DNA of 64,000 bases. Source: Nibrella saemangeumensis. GTDB lineage: Bacteria; Bacteroidota; Bacteroidia; Cytophagales; Spirosomataceae. Both the position numbers and the translations under genes were made by a program. Shown piece after piece: positions 25,802 to 33,564 of this stretch. Positions within the stretch are counted from its first letter, which is position 1. Every line of letters begins with the position of its first letter. Where the stretch lies: positions 17,113-81,112 of the forward strand of contig NZ_BAABHD010000023.1 in assembly GCF_039541915.1 (NCBI RefSeq), given 5' to 3'. Below the pieces are notes generated by a model, which saw only the letters and a program-made list of their open reading frames with translations, was not told the DNA's origin and did not search any database.

Positions 25802-26644
25802 TTATCGTTTGGGAATCAGCGCCTGACGAATAAAATAGAATTCACCTACCAATGCCGACGACTCCCAGGGCGTCTGCTTCCGGTCGCTTTTCTGGGTTAC
25901 TTCCTGCCGCACGCGTTTAAACACTTCTTCTATTGTTAAATTCGTAAATTTGATCGCTTTCACAAAAGCCTGCGTGTACAAACCATTACTGCCCGACCCA
26001 CTAGCCGCCGTCTGCCCTGGTGTTGTTGCATAGGCGATGTACGTACCTTGCGGGGGCATCATACTGGCTAACCCTTTCGTACCTGCGCCCCGGCCCAGGC
26101 TTCGGGTAAATGGATTGGTATAGCTGGCATCCAGCACTACTATATTGGTACCTGTACGGGCCTCTTCCATCATCGCTACGAAGTGGTTTACCGGCTCACA
26201 TTCTTTGGTGATATCAGCCTCGCTGTGGGGGTCAGCATCGACGGGTACCAGGTAATTAATTCCCTCGTGCTGAACGCCATGACCGGTATAATAAAACATA
26301 GCCGTTGGGTAATCGGCTAATCGCTCGTTAAAGTCCCTGATGGCCTGGTTAATGCCCTGTTTGTTCAGGTCTGTACGGAGCATAACCTCAAACCCGATTT
26401 CTTCCAGTGACCTGGCTACCTCCTGGGCATCCGTAACGGCATTCGTCAGCTGGCTTATCCCAGGGTAACTACCATTGCCAATTACCAGAGCAAGCCGCTT
26501 CTCGGATGAGGAGGGTGGTTTGGGGTCTGAAAACAGATCACTGGTATTCAGCTGCTTCGATTTACTTTTAAATGTATCGATCTGCTTTTCCTGAGCGCAG
26601 GCAGGGAATATGAGTCCGAAAAGAAAAAGAAAAACATATTTCAT
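25802..26644 (-). CDS. Exported caspase-like protein with catalytic Cys replaced by Ser (pseudoprotease)
   Basis: A 280-residue paralogue of 24020-24853 with signal peptide (LIFPACAQ) and the caspase fold. His122 remains (FYYTGHGVQ), but the nucleophile segment reads VVLDASYTNP, with Ser174 (codon at 26123-26125) where Cys stands in the paralogue, and the following Arg is Tyr. The rest of the protein is well conserved (EVFKRVRQEVTQKSDRKQTP), arguing against decay. Cys-to-Ser is the classic change that kills cysteine proteases, so it is probably a decoy, regulator or substrate holder. A 136-base gap separates it from the next gene, so it has either its own or a shared transcript. Confidence 0.9.
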   Translation of the reverse strand: MKYVFLFLFGLIFPACAQEKQIDTFKSKSKQLNTSDLFSDPKPPSSSEKRLALVIGNGSYPGISQLTNAVTDAQEVARSLEEIGFEVMLRTDLNKQGINQAIRDFNERLADYPTAMFYYTGHGVQHEGINYLVPVDADPHSEADITKECEPVNHFVAMMEEARTGTNIVVLDASYTNPFTRSLGRGAGTKGLASMMPPQGTYIAYATTPGQTAASGSGSNGLYTQAFVKAIKFTNLTIEEVFKRVRQEVTQKSDRKQTPWESSALVGEFYFIRQALIPKR

Positions 26645-26696
26645 AGCGGTAAGGAGTTGAGGTTGAACTATTCCCTAACCTGCACAGCTATACGTA

Positions 26697-27638
26697 TTAC
26701 CCGGCAAACGTACTGAACAAGGTCTTGGCGTAGGCTAGGTCCTGCCGGTGGGCCGTCCTGGCATCCATGGTATTGGGCGACTGCTTTTCGAGGCATTGCT
26801 CCAGCACCAGCATCGGGCGTATGCCCGTGGCCTGTAACGCCTTTACCAGCCGGGCATAATCAATATCGCCCTCCCCAAAGGTCTCGGTCCAGATCCCCCC
26901 TTTCGACTGCCGCAGGTGGAGTTCGGTGATGCGCTTGCCGTATTGCTTCACAATGTCGAACAGGGCTACCTGCGAATTACCGGAACCCCGGAAAATCCAG
27001 TGGACATCCAGACAAAGTGACACATTCTGCGGATCGGTGGCTAACAGCATGTGGTGAAACTCACGGGCTGCGTTACGCATTTCCATGTCGTGCGTGTGGT
27101 AGGCCAGTACCATACCACGCTTGCGGAGCTCGGCCCCCAGGCGGTTCAGGTTCTGCGCCTGTATATTCAGGTCTTCGTCGGATTTATCGGCCGGATTGGT
27201 CCCCCAGCGGAGCGGGTTTGGATTGGTTACAACAATCTTTACCCCCAGCGGACGGGCCGCATCAGCAATAGCCGTTACGTTCTGTATCGTTTTATCTGCG
27301 TCTTCAGCCGTATGGAGCGTGCTGTTTACGTAAATGGAGCGCATCTCCAGGTTGTACTTTTTCAGCAGCGGAGCCAGCGCTTTAAAATCGGCGGCCGTGT
27401 TCACCGAAGGCTCATACCCCTGGATACCCGAACTGGCAAAGTCCGCCAGGGAAGCATCCAGGTTGGCGTACCAGTCTTTGCCGGCCCGTTGATAAAAGGT
27501 ATGCCAGGTATACGCGTTACAGGCAATGTAGAGCTGGTCGGCGGCAGGTAGGTTGGCCAGCACCGGCGAATCGGCGAGATACGTGGCTCCGGCTATACCG
27601 GCGAGTGATTGAAGAAAGTTTCGGCGCGTAGCTGGCAT
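26697..27638 (-). CDS. Exported sugar phosphate isomerase/epimerase-like TIM barrel
   Basis: A 313-residue xylose-isomerase-like barrel with a twin-arginine signal (TRRNFLQSLAGIAGATYL). Metal-site residues are visible in LAYHTHDMEMRN (His), SLCLDVHWIFR (Asp/His) and PMLVLEQ (Glu). It starts 52 bases ahead of the caspase-like pseudoprotease on the same strand, but nothing indicates a functional link. It is only distantly similar to 12311-13348. Substrate unknown; family members act on keto- or inositol-type sugars. Confidence 0.85.
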   Translation of the reverse strand: MPATRRNFLQSLAGIAGATYLADSPVLANLPAADQLYIACNAYTWHTFYQRAGKDWYANLDASLADFASSGIQGYEPSVNTAADFKALAPLLKKYNLEMRSIYVNSTLHTAEDADKTIQNVTAIADAARPLGVKIVVTNPNPLRWGTNPADKSDEDLNIQAQNLNRLGAELRKRGMVLAYHTHDMEMRNAAREFHHMLLATDPQNVSLCLDVHWIFRGSGNSQVALFDIVKQYGKRITELHLRQSKGGIWTETFGEGDIDYARLVKALQATGIRPMLVLEQCLEKQSPNTMDARTAHRQDLAYAKTLFSTFAG

Positions 27639-27734
27639 GTATGGGTAGCGGATAATGATAAATTGGTAATCAAGTTAACAGGCTTATGGGACATTTGCAA
27701 CCAGAATGTCGTTTGCTGTTCAGGCCTGTATGAT

Positions 27735-28658
27735 CTAATGAACAGCCAGAACCCCCTCTTTCAAAGCGTAGGTAGACACCTGAATTGACCGGATCCCAAA
27801 CGTTTTCAAGACATAATCGATCAGGCAAACGGCGACCACGATCATGTCGACCCGCAATTCAATCATGCCGAGCAGTTGCATCCGTTCTGCGTGGTTGCGG
27901 GTGATGAGCAGTTCATACGAGCGGTAAAACTCCGCCAGCGGCAGGTCAAACGCCGACTGGCCTTGCTCCGGCCACTGGCCCCACTCGTGCATATGCTGCA
28001 TATCCACCAGCGTATCGAAGGTGCCGGACGACCCAACCAGCACCCCTGGACTATATTGGTGTACGGCATTGGCCAGCGGCAGCAGCTGTTCCTGAAAATA
28101 GTCGTGCAGCCGCCGGACGGCCGTAGGGCTGATCGGGTCCGTAGTCATAAAGCGCTCACGGAGCCGCTGCCCGCCAATTTCAAAGCTCTGCTTCCAGAAA
28201 ACGCGGTCCCGGTTGCCGATAATGAATTCGACACTGCCACCGCCGATGTCCATAATCAATGCCGTTTCAGCACCCAGCGCCCCCGATGCCCGAACTCCGT
28301 AGTAGATGTATTGGGCCTCCTGATCACCAGAGATAACCTGGATGTCAAACCCGGTGGCGTTTTTCACTTTCGCTATAAAATCAGCTTGATTGCCGGCGAC
28401 GCGGATGGCACTGGTCCCGATAGCCACCACCTGCTCCGGTGGAATGTCAAAGGTATTGAGCACATCCTGGAAATACGTAAGCACCGTCAGGGCCCGCTCA
28501 ATAGCATCGGCGGCAATAAAGCCCTGGTTGATACCCGCCTGGCCAATTTTGGCGGGCCGGCTTTCGCGGAAGAGCGTCTGGTACGTTCCGTCGGGCTGTC
28601 TGCCGACAATCATCAGGTGAAAGGTATTGGTGCCAAGGTCAATGACAGCCTGCTTCAT
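27735..28658 (-). CDS. ppx: Ppx/GppA phosphatase (exopolyphosphatase family)
   Basis: A 307-residue member of the Ppx/GppA family, hydrolysing polyphosphate or pppGpp. The ASKHA-fold phosphate loops are visible: AVIDLGTNTFHLMIV at residues 4-18 and MDIGGGSVEFII near residue 130. It consists of the two N-terminal domains only, without the HD domain of longer Ppx, as is common in Bacteroidota. The start is set at ATG 28658 (MKQAVIDLG); longer in-frame extensions to 28979 would run through rpsU on the opposite strand and lack family similarity. Divergent from rpsU. Confidence 0.93.
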   Translation of the reverse strand: MKQAVIDLGTNTFHLMIVGRQPDGTYQTLFRESRPAKIGQAGINQGFIAADAIERALTVLTYFQDVLNTFDIPPEQVVAIGTSAIRVAGNQADFIAKVKNATGFDIQVISGDQEAQYIYYGVRASGALGAETALIMDIGGGSVEFIIGNRDRVFWKQSFEIGGQRLRERFMTTDPISPTAVRRLHDYFQEQLLPLANAVHQYSPGVLVGSSGTFDTLVDMQHMHEWGQWPEQGQSAFDLPLAEFYRSYELLITRNHAERMQLLGMIELRVDMIVVAVCLIDYVLKTFGIRSIQVSTYALKEGVLAVH

Positions 28659-28747
28659 AGGCACAAACATTGGATAAAATGCGCTGCAAGTATAAATCAA
28701 CTTCAGCACAAACCGCGCTGCAGCTTGATTCTTTCCTTTATAGGATG

Positions 28748-28755
28748 TACCTTTG
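28748..28755 (+). promoter_or_regulatory. rpsU promoter (-33 TTG and -7 TACCTTTG)
   Basis: TACCTTTG at 28748-28755 is a perfect -7 element and a TTG at 28725-28727 lies 20 bases before it, the usual -33 distance. It precedes the rpsU ATG by 38 bases. Confidence 0.65.
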
Positions 28756-28793
28756 CTACCCGTTTTGTGTAAAAATTCAATTACTATCCGGAT

Positions 28794-28991
28794 ATGATTA
28801 TTGTTAATGTAAAAGAAAACGAGTCGATTGACAAAGCCCTGAAGCGCTTCAAGAAGAAATTCGAGAAGACGGGCGTTTTGCGCGAACTTCGTTCTCGGAC
28901 GGCTTTCGAAAAACCGTCTGTAAAGCGCCGGCATGAGATCATCCGTGCGGTTTACAAAGAGAAGATGTACGGCAAGCACACTGAGCAGTAA
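28794..28991 (+). CDS. rpsU: 30S ribosomal protein S21 (bS21)
   Basis: A 65-residue basic protein of the small ribosomal subunit near the anti-Shine-Dalgarno end of 16S rRNA. The sequence follows the family throughout (MIIVNVKENESIDKALKRFK, FEKTGVLRELRSR, KPSVKRR). Single-gene transcript: a promoter at 28725-28755 and a terminator at 29057-29086. In Bacteroidota the anti-SD is sequestered partly by bS21, in line with the missing SD sequences in this window. Confidence 0.98.
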   Translation: MIIVNVKENESIDKALKRFKKKFEKTGVLRELRSRTAFEKPSVKRRHEIIRAVYKEKMYGKHTEQ

Positions 28992-29056
28992 TCATCTGTA
29001 CGTCAACTAGCGCGCAGTTGACCATACACTGATTACCGGTAACAAAAGCATGAATG

Positions 29057-29086
29057 GCAGCAGACAGCAATGTCTGCTGCTTTTTT
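29057..29086 (+). terminator. Intrinsic terminator of rpsU
   Basis: GCAGCAGACA (29057-29066) pairs perfectly with TGTCTGCTGC (29071-29080), loop GCAA, followed by six T. Confidence 0.9.
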
Positions 29087-29225
29087 GTTGTCTATGAACC
29101 GCCGGGCGGCCCCGCAGGACTTCCACCGGATCGAAAGGATGTACCGGATAAAAAAGCGGGACTTTGGTAGGTTTAACCAGAATCCTGTTCAATCTTTATG
29201 ATCTTGTAAACACCCCAGCTCAAGA

Positions 29226-30113
29226 TTGAATTACCTAGACTACATACGGTACGAAAAACGCCTGAGCCACCATACCTACACGGCTTACAAGAATGACCTG
29301 GAGCAGTTTCAGGACTATTTACGTACGCAGTATGAACTGGACAAGCCGGAGCAGGCCGATTTCCAGATGATTCGCTCGTGGGTGGTGAGCCTGGTTGAGG
29401 AGGGGATGGACAAGACATCGGTGAACCGCAAGATCGCTACCCTCCGAAATTTCTTTGAGTTCCTGCTGCGTCATAAGGTAGTTGATACCAACCCGATGCT
29501 CAAAATCCAGGCGCTGAAGGTCAACCGCAAGATCCCCGTCTTTGTCGAAGAAAAGCCCATGGCCACCCTGCTCGACGACATTGAGTTTCCGGACGATTTT
29601 ATGGGCGTGCGGGACAAACTGGTCCTTGAGCTTCTTTACGGCACCGGCATCCGCCTGAGCGAACTCGTTGGCCTGAAAACGACGGATGTCAATTTGTACG
29701 AAAAAACCATCATTGTCCTGGGCAAGCGCAACAAACACCGTATTGTGCCGCTTAGTCAGCCACTCTTCAAACTGGTGCAGGATTATCTGCGGTTGAAGGA
29801 AACCTTTTTCGAAGGGAAAGCCGATGCCACTATTCTGCTGGTGAGCGATCAGGGTATTGCCGCCTACCCGGTACTGATTCAGCGTATCGTCAAGAAATAC
29901 CTGACGCTGGTAACAACGCTGGAGAAAAAAAGTCCGCACGTACTCCGGCATACTTTCGCTACCCACCTGCTCAACCGGGGGGCCGATCTCAACGCCATCA
30001 AAGATCTGCTGGGGCATACCAGTCTGGCCGCTACCCAGATTTATACGCACAACAGCATCGAGCAGCTGAAAAAAACATACGACCAGGCCCACCCGAAAGC
30101 AAAGTCCGATTAG
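29226..30113 (+). CDS. xerC: Tyrosine recombinase XerC/XerD
   Basis: A 295-residue site-specific recombinase that resolves chromosome dimers at dif. N-terminal SAM-like domain (YIRYEKRLSHHTYTAYKNDL) and C-terminal catalytic domain with Arg143 (TGIRLSEL), Lys near 170, His238-Arg241 (HVLRHTF), His264 (LLGHTSLA) and the nucleophile Tyr273 (QIYTH). The start is a TTG at 29226: an in-frame stop lies just upstream and no ATG is available without losing conserved N-terminal residues. Followed after 9 bases by eboA. XerC versus XerD cannot be decided here. No integrase-specific features; a housekeeping recombinase. Confidence 0.93.
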   Translation: MNYLDYIRYEKRLSHHTYTAYKNDLEQFQDYLRTQYELDKPEQADFQMIRSWVVSLVEEGMDKTSVNRKIATLRNFFEFLLRHKVVDTNPMLKIQALKVNRKIPVFVEEKPMATLLDDIEFPDDFMGVRDKLVLELLYGTGIRLSELVGLKTTDVNLYEKTIIVLGKRNKHRIVPLSQPLFKLVQDYLRLKETFFEGKADATILLVSDQGIAAYPVLIQRIVKKYLTLVTTLEKKSPHVLRHTFATHLLNRGADLNAIKDLLGHTSLAATQIYTHNSIEQLKKTYDQAHPKAKSD

Positions 30114-30118
30114 ATTTG
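30111..30118 (+). promoter_or_regulatory. -7 element overlapping the xerC stop, ahead of eboA
   Basis: TAGATTTG fits TAnnTTTG and includes the xerC stop codon TAG. It ends only 4 bases before the eboA ATG (30123), so a transcript from it would be leaderless or nearly so. Confidence 0.35.
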
Positions 30119-30122
30119 CGGC

Positions 30123-30851
30123 ATGGATACCCTAACCCTCCGCGATACCCTGTTTCGCCTGATTGAACAACAACCGAATGCCGAAAAAGCGGTTACCTGG
30201 CTTCGTCAGCAGGCCGATATGTTCCGGCAAAATCCGCAAACGGCCGTCTTCTACCGCATATTTACCTCACTACCCCGCTTTACCGGCAAAGCACCGGTAA
30301 CGGTTCCGACCGATATTGCCGATGCACTGAACCAGCTTCGGCCCGGCTTTCAGGTACACAGCTGGACCCTCGACCGGCTGGCACGGGTGTGGTGGCTGCT
30401 GCAACTACCCGCCGAAGACGAATCTTCCTACGTAAAGACGATCACCGAGCTTTTTAAGTCTGCGGAGCTGAATGAACTGGTTGCCCTGTATTCGGCCTTG
30501 CCGGTACTGGCGTTTCCGGAAGCCTGGCGATTCCAGGCCTCTGAGGGTGTGCGCAACAACATTGGCGATGTGCAGGCGGCCATTATGCTGCGCAACCCCT
30601 ACCCCGCTGACTACCTTGATGAACTCGCCTGGAACCAACTGGTCATGAAAGCTTTCTTTACCGAGAAAGATGTTACACAAATTATCGATTTTGAACAGCG
30701 CACGAACGAAAATCTGGCCCAGATTGTGATCGACTACGCCCGTGAGCGTAAGGCAGCGGGGCGCAGTATCCATCCCAACCTCTGGCATCTGGTCAAACCC
30801 TTTGTGACTGACCAGAATAAAGCGGAGTTAACGCAGCTATTTGATCAGTAG
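30123..30851 (+). CDS. eboA: EboA domain protein
   Basis: A 242-residue soluble helical protein of the EboA family. The diagnostic C-terminal part is seen: ASEGVRNNIGDVQAAIMLRN near residue 140, NPYPADYLDELAWNQLVMKA near 159, and DYARERKAAGRSIHPNLWHL near 205. The ebo genes (eboA-F) are linked in cyanobacteria to export of scytonemin precursors to the periplasm and occur in many Bacteroidota with unknown role. Usually they form one cluster; here eboB is 2.7 kb away and eboC-F are not in the window. Follows xerC by 9 bases; ends at a hairpin (30878). Confidence 0.85.
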   Translation: MDTLTLRDTLFRLIEQQPNAEKAVTWLRQQADMFRQNPQTAVFYRIFTSLPRFTGKAPVTVPTDIADALNQLRPGFQVHSWTLDRLARVWWLLQLPAEDESSYVKTITELFKSAELNELVALYSALPVLAFPEAWRFQASEGVRNNIGDVQAAIMLRNPYPADYLDELAWNQLVMKAFFTEKDVTQIIDFEQRTNENLAQIVIDYARERKAAGRSIHPNLWHLVKPFVTDQNKAELTQLFDQ

Positions 30852-30877
30852 CATTCCGTTTGACTACTCTTATCGGT

Positions 30878-30907
30878 AAGCCTGGCCCTCTGGGAGTCAG
30901 GCTTTTT
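30878..30907 (+). terminator. Intrinsic terminator of eboA
   Basis: AAGCCTG (30878-30884) pairs with CAGGCTT (30898-30904) with an inner CCC/GGG stack, followed by TTT. Moderate strength. Confidence 0.65.
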
Positions 30908-30947
30908 GCATTATACCAATACTTGCTTGAAAGTTTTAAAAACAATA

Positions 30948-30977
30948 TTGATAGTTTTACTATCAAACCTATATTTG
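30948..30977 (+). promoter_or_regulatory. sbtA promoter overlapped by a 7-5-7 palindromic operator
   Basis: TTGATAG (30948-30954) and CTATCAA (30960-30966) form a perfect palindrome around TTTTA. Its first TTG doubles as a -33 element 19 bases before the perfect -7 box TATATTTG (30970-30977). A regulator bound there would block the promoter spacer, the position expected for a repressor. The regulator is unidentified. Confidence 0.65.
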
Positions 30978-31017
30978 CACCGCTTCTCACTACCGGAAGC
31001 GTTCAGATATACCTACC

Positions 31018-31983
31018 ATGGATTTAAGCTTAGTTGTCAGTAATCTCACAAACCCGACACTGCTCTTTTTCGTATTGGGGGTTTCAGCGGTATTTGTTAA
31101 ATCCGATCTGGAAATCCCCTCTCAAATCTCAAAATTCGTATCGCTCTATCTCTTGTTCTCTATTGGCTTCAAAGGCGGTATGGAACTGGCTCACAGCGGT
31201 CTCACCACCGAAGTAGCCACCACATTGGGTATTGCTATTTTCATGGCCCTACTGGCTCCTGTTACCAGCTTTTTTGTGCTGAGAAAGCGACTTGGGGTAT
31301 ACGATGCCGGAGCTGTGGCCGCTACCTATGGCTCTGTCAGCGCCGTTACGTTTGTCACCGCCAGCAGTTTTCTGGCCGATAAGGGTATTGCCTTCGGCGG
31401 CCACATGGTCGCGGCCATGGCGCTGATGGAGTCCCCGGCCATTATTATCGGCGTAGTGCTGATCCGGCTATTTTCGGATGATACTACCGCCCAGCACCAC
31501 TCTCTGAAAAACATAATCAAAGAGGGCTTCAGCAACGGCTCGGTCCTGATGATTCTGGGCAGTCTGATCATCGGCATCGTCTCAGACGAAAAACAGGCCG
31601 AGGGTATAAAACCTTTTACCAGCGATATCTTTAAGGGTTTTCTGGCCCTGTTCCTGCTCGATATGGGTATTCTGGCCGCCCAGCGCATAAAGGCCTTCAG
31701 AAATGCAGGTTGGTTCCTGACCGGTTTCGGTATCATTATGCCGTTGCTGAATGCCTGCCTGGTCATCCTGATCTGCCACGCGTTTGGCATCCATACCGGC
31801 AACACCTTCCTGCTGGCAATACTGGCAGCCAGTGCGTCCTACATTGCCGTTCCGGCTGCTTTGCGACTAGCCATACCCCAGGCAGATCCCGGCCTGTATA
31901 TTCCAATGGCGCTGGCGGTTACCTTTCCTTTTAATATTGTAATCGGGATTCCGCTTTATTACTATCTCGCAGGTATTTTATAA
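31018..31983 (+). CDS. sbtA: SbtA-type sodium-dependent bicarbonate transporter
   Basis: A 321-residue membrane protein of the SbtA family, with about ten membrane segments in two inverted halves. The N-terminus (LVVSNLTNPTLLFFVLG) and the FSIGFKGGMELAH segment near residue 47 are characteristic, as is the second-half AGWFLTGFGIIMPLLNAC. In cyanobacteria SbtA imports bicarbonate with sodium and is controlled by the SbtB PII-like protein; no sbtB gene lies beside it. In heterotrophic Bacteroidota the role is probably supply of bicarbonate to carboxylases. Own promoter and operator; bidirectional terminator follows. Confidence 0.9.
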   Translation: MDLSLVVSNLTNPTLLFFVLGVSAVFVKSDLEIPSQISKFVSLYLLFSIGFKGGMELAHSGLTTEVATTLGIAIFMALLAPVTSFFVLRKRLGVYDAGAVAATYGSVSAVTFVTASSFLADKGIAFGGHMVAAMALMESPAIIIGVVLIRLFSDDTTAQHHSLKNIIKEGFSNGSVLMILGSLIIGIVSDEKQAEGIKPFTSDIFKGFLALFLLDMGILAAQRIKAFRNAGWFLTGFGIIMPLLNACLVILICHAFGIHTGNTFLLAILAASASYIAVPAALRLAIPQADPGLYIPMALAVTFPFNIVIGIPLYYYLAGIL

Positions 31984-31985
31984 AA

Positions 31986-32007
31986 AACCCCGGCAGGTGC
32001 CGGGGTT
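31986..32007. terminator. Bidirectional terminator
   Basis: AACCCCGGC (31986-31994) pairs with GCCGGGGTT (31999-32007), loop AGGT. It has A-rich and T-rich flanks on its two sides and serves sbtA and the minus-strand barrel gene. Confidence 0.85.
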
Positions 32008-32024
32008 AGTTTTAATGTACTGAA

Positions 32025-32684
32025 TTAGTACCAGCGATACGTCAGACCGGCCGAAAGCAGCAGATTCTGACTGTTGTTAATTTCGTTGTACTTAAAGAAT
32101 ACCTGCTGGTATTGCGCCTGCACATCAAGCCCCAGCCCTCCTTCACGCCGACCAAATAGCTTGAAACCAACAGCTGGGGCGATGGCTCCGCGGAAGTTAG
32201 CCTGCTGATCGGCCAGTGTACCCCAGAAGGTTGTGTAGTTTACCCTGGCTACTCCTCCGCCTATCTGCACATACGGCCGGAAAGCCGCAGCATTGTCCGT
32301 GAAGTAGAAGGCAGCCGTAGCCAGTGCCGGAATCATAGTTAGCGTCCGGGTCTGCACCGCAGATACCGTCTCCGTATCGAATTGATAAACCTGACGGCCC
32401 AGCCGCTGCTGGGTATACTGGTAGCCCGACTTCAGACCGAGCGAAAACCGTTGCGGAAACATCCACTCCAGCTGCATGACGGCATTCGTCGGAGAAATCC
32501 GGTTGATATAATCCGTTTGCGTACCCATCGGAATGGCTACGCCATAATGTGCCGATATATTAAAGGTGACATAGCGGTTGAACGGCGTCTCAAAACTTAC
32601 CCTGGGTGCTCCAATATAATCATCCTGCGCCAGCGCTAGGGTTACCGGCACGGCCAGCAACAGCATCAAACATATCTTTTTCAT
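32025..32684 (-). CDS. Outer-membrane beta-barrel (porin-like) protein
   Basis: A 219-residue exported protein (signal LLLAVPVTLALAQ) with alternating aromatic strands (RYVTFNISAHYGVAI, FSLGLKSGYQY, GGLGLDVQAQYQQVFF) and an ending of LSAGLTYRWY, typical of an 8-stranded OmpW/OmpX-like barrel with C-terminal aromatic residue. It follows the DUF4136 lipoprotein by 13 bases and is probably in one minus-strand operon with it. Ligand unknown. Confidence 0.85.
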   Translation of the reverse strand: MKKICLMLLLAVPVTLALAQDDYIGAPRVSFETPFNRYVTFNISAHYGVAIPMGTQTDYINRISPTNAVMQLEWMFPQRFSLGLKSGYQYTQQRLGRQVYQFDTETVSAVQTRTLTMIPALATAAFYFTDNAAAFRPYVQIGGGVARVNYTTFWGTLADQQANFRGAIAPAVGFKLFGRREGGLGLDVQAQYQQVFFKYNEINNSQNLLLSAGLTYRWY

Positions 32685-32697
32685 ATCCTGATTTCAA

Positions 32698-33387
32698 TTA
32701 TTGGCCCGTTTGCAGATACGGTGCCTGGTTGAACACTGCGTTGACAATCTGATTGACGGACTGTTCATCAAAAATGCCGTCACCTCTCACCTGAGCCTGG
32801 AAAATTACCCGCAGTTGATTCTGATTGGAACCCGTGCCAGTACTAACCGGACCATTCTTCAGATCCACCATTTCAATTAACCAGTAATTCTCCTGCACCT
32901 GGTAGAAACTGTAGTAGTTCTGGTAGTACGGGTAGAAGCCACCCAACCCAGGGCCAAAGCCGGGGCCGAACCCACCTCCCCAGTAGTTCATGTAATAATT
33001 GGAGTACGGATTCGTCGTAACGCCAGTATAGACGTTATTTACCCGGATTACCGCTACGCCCAGATCGGCCTTCTCCCCTCTGCCCACCCGCTGAAAGCCG
33101 CGGTTAGTCAGGTTTTGAGCGACCTGATTTACCACCTGCCGCTCAGCCAGCGTTAGAGAGGGCTGAGCACGGTCATTGGACGTCACCACAACCGAATCCG
33201 GCAGGCTATACGTACGGTATTGGCCAAAATTAATGGAGCGGTCATAATTGGTTATAAACACCTGACTATCCTCCACACTCAGGTCATCCAGTGCATTATC
33301 CCGACAGGAAACCAGGCTGCCGCCGACAACAAGCCCAATGAGGGCGGCCATGGTTCCCAAGCGAAGTTTTCGTGCTATAGGTATCAT
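32698..33387 (-). CDS. DUF4136 family lipoprotein
   Basis: A 229-residue lipoprotein (lipobox LVSC, Cys at about residue 28) of the DUF4136 family, marked by the early strand FGQYRTYSLPDS near residue 54 and helix AERQVVNQVAQNLTNRGFQR. A Gly/Phe/Tyr-rich insert (WGGGFGPGFGPGLGGFYP) interrupts the middle. Start set at ATG 33387; the GTG two codons upstream (33393) is an alternative. First gene of a two-gene operon with the barrel protein. DUF4136 proteins are envelope proteins without a defined function. Confidence 0.82.
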   Translation of the reverse strand: MIPIARKLRLGTMAALIGLVVGGSLVSCRDNALDDLSVEDSQVFITNYDRSINFGQYRTYSLPDSVVVTSNDRAQPSLTLAERQVVNQVAQNLTNRGFQRVGRGEKADLGVAVIRVNNVYTGVTTNPYSNYYMNYWGGGFGPGFGPGLGGFYPYYQNYYSFYQVQENYWLIEMVDLKNGPVSTGTGSNQNQLRVIFQAQVRGDGIFDEQSVNQIVNAVFNQAPYLQTGQ

Positions 33388-33564
33388 CGTCACAAGAGTT
33401 TTTCAAACGTTATTGTATTAACTATCAAATTAGTCTACTGGTTTAGTATTCCAGTAATAGCCTGCTGGTAAATTTTTGCCGTAACATTGATAAAAAGTAC
33501 TTTCTGTTGAACTTTGCGGGCAGGCATTCTCTGGGCACCTGCCCCTCATTAAAACGCTAACCTC

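Noticed and set aside
24020..26644. Caspase-like pair as a phage-defence (CRISPR-caspase or gasdermin) system
   Set aside because: Both proteins carry signal peptides and no gasdermin, Csx or TPR effector gene is adjacent, so a cytoplasmic abortive-infection role does not fit.
27876..28772. 298-codon plus-strand ORF opposite ppx
   Set aside because: Lies over the Ppx/GppA gene, with no recognisable domain; caused by biased codon use on the opposite strand.
28659..28979. Longer start for ppx up to 28979
   Set aside because: The extension runs through rpsU on the other strand and has no similarity to the family; MKQAVIDLG at 28658 is the normal N-terminus.
29226..30113. xerC-like gene as a phage or island integrase
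   Set aside because: Length, N-terminus and neighbourhood match the housekeeping XerC/XerD; no attachment-site repeats or phage genes nearby.
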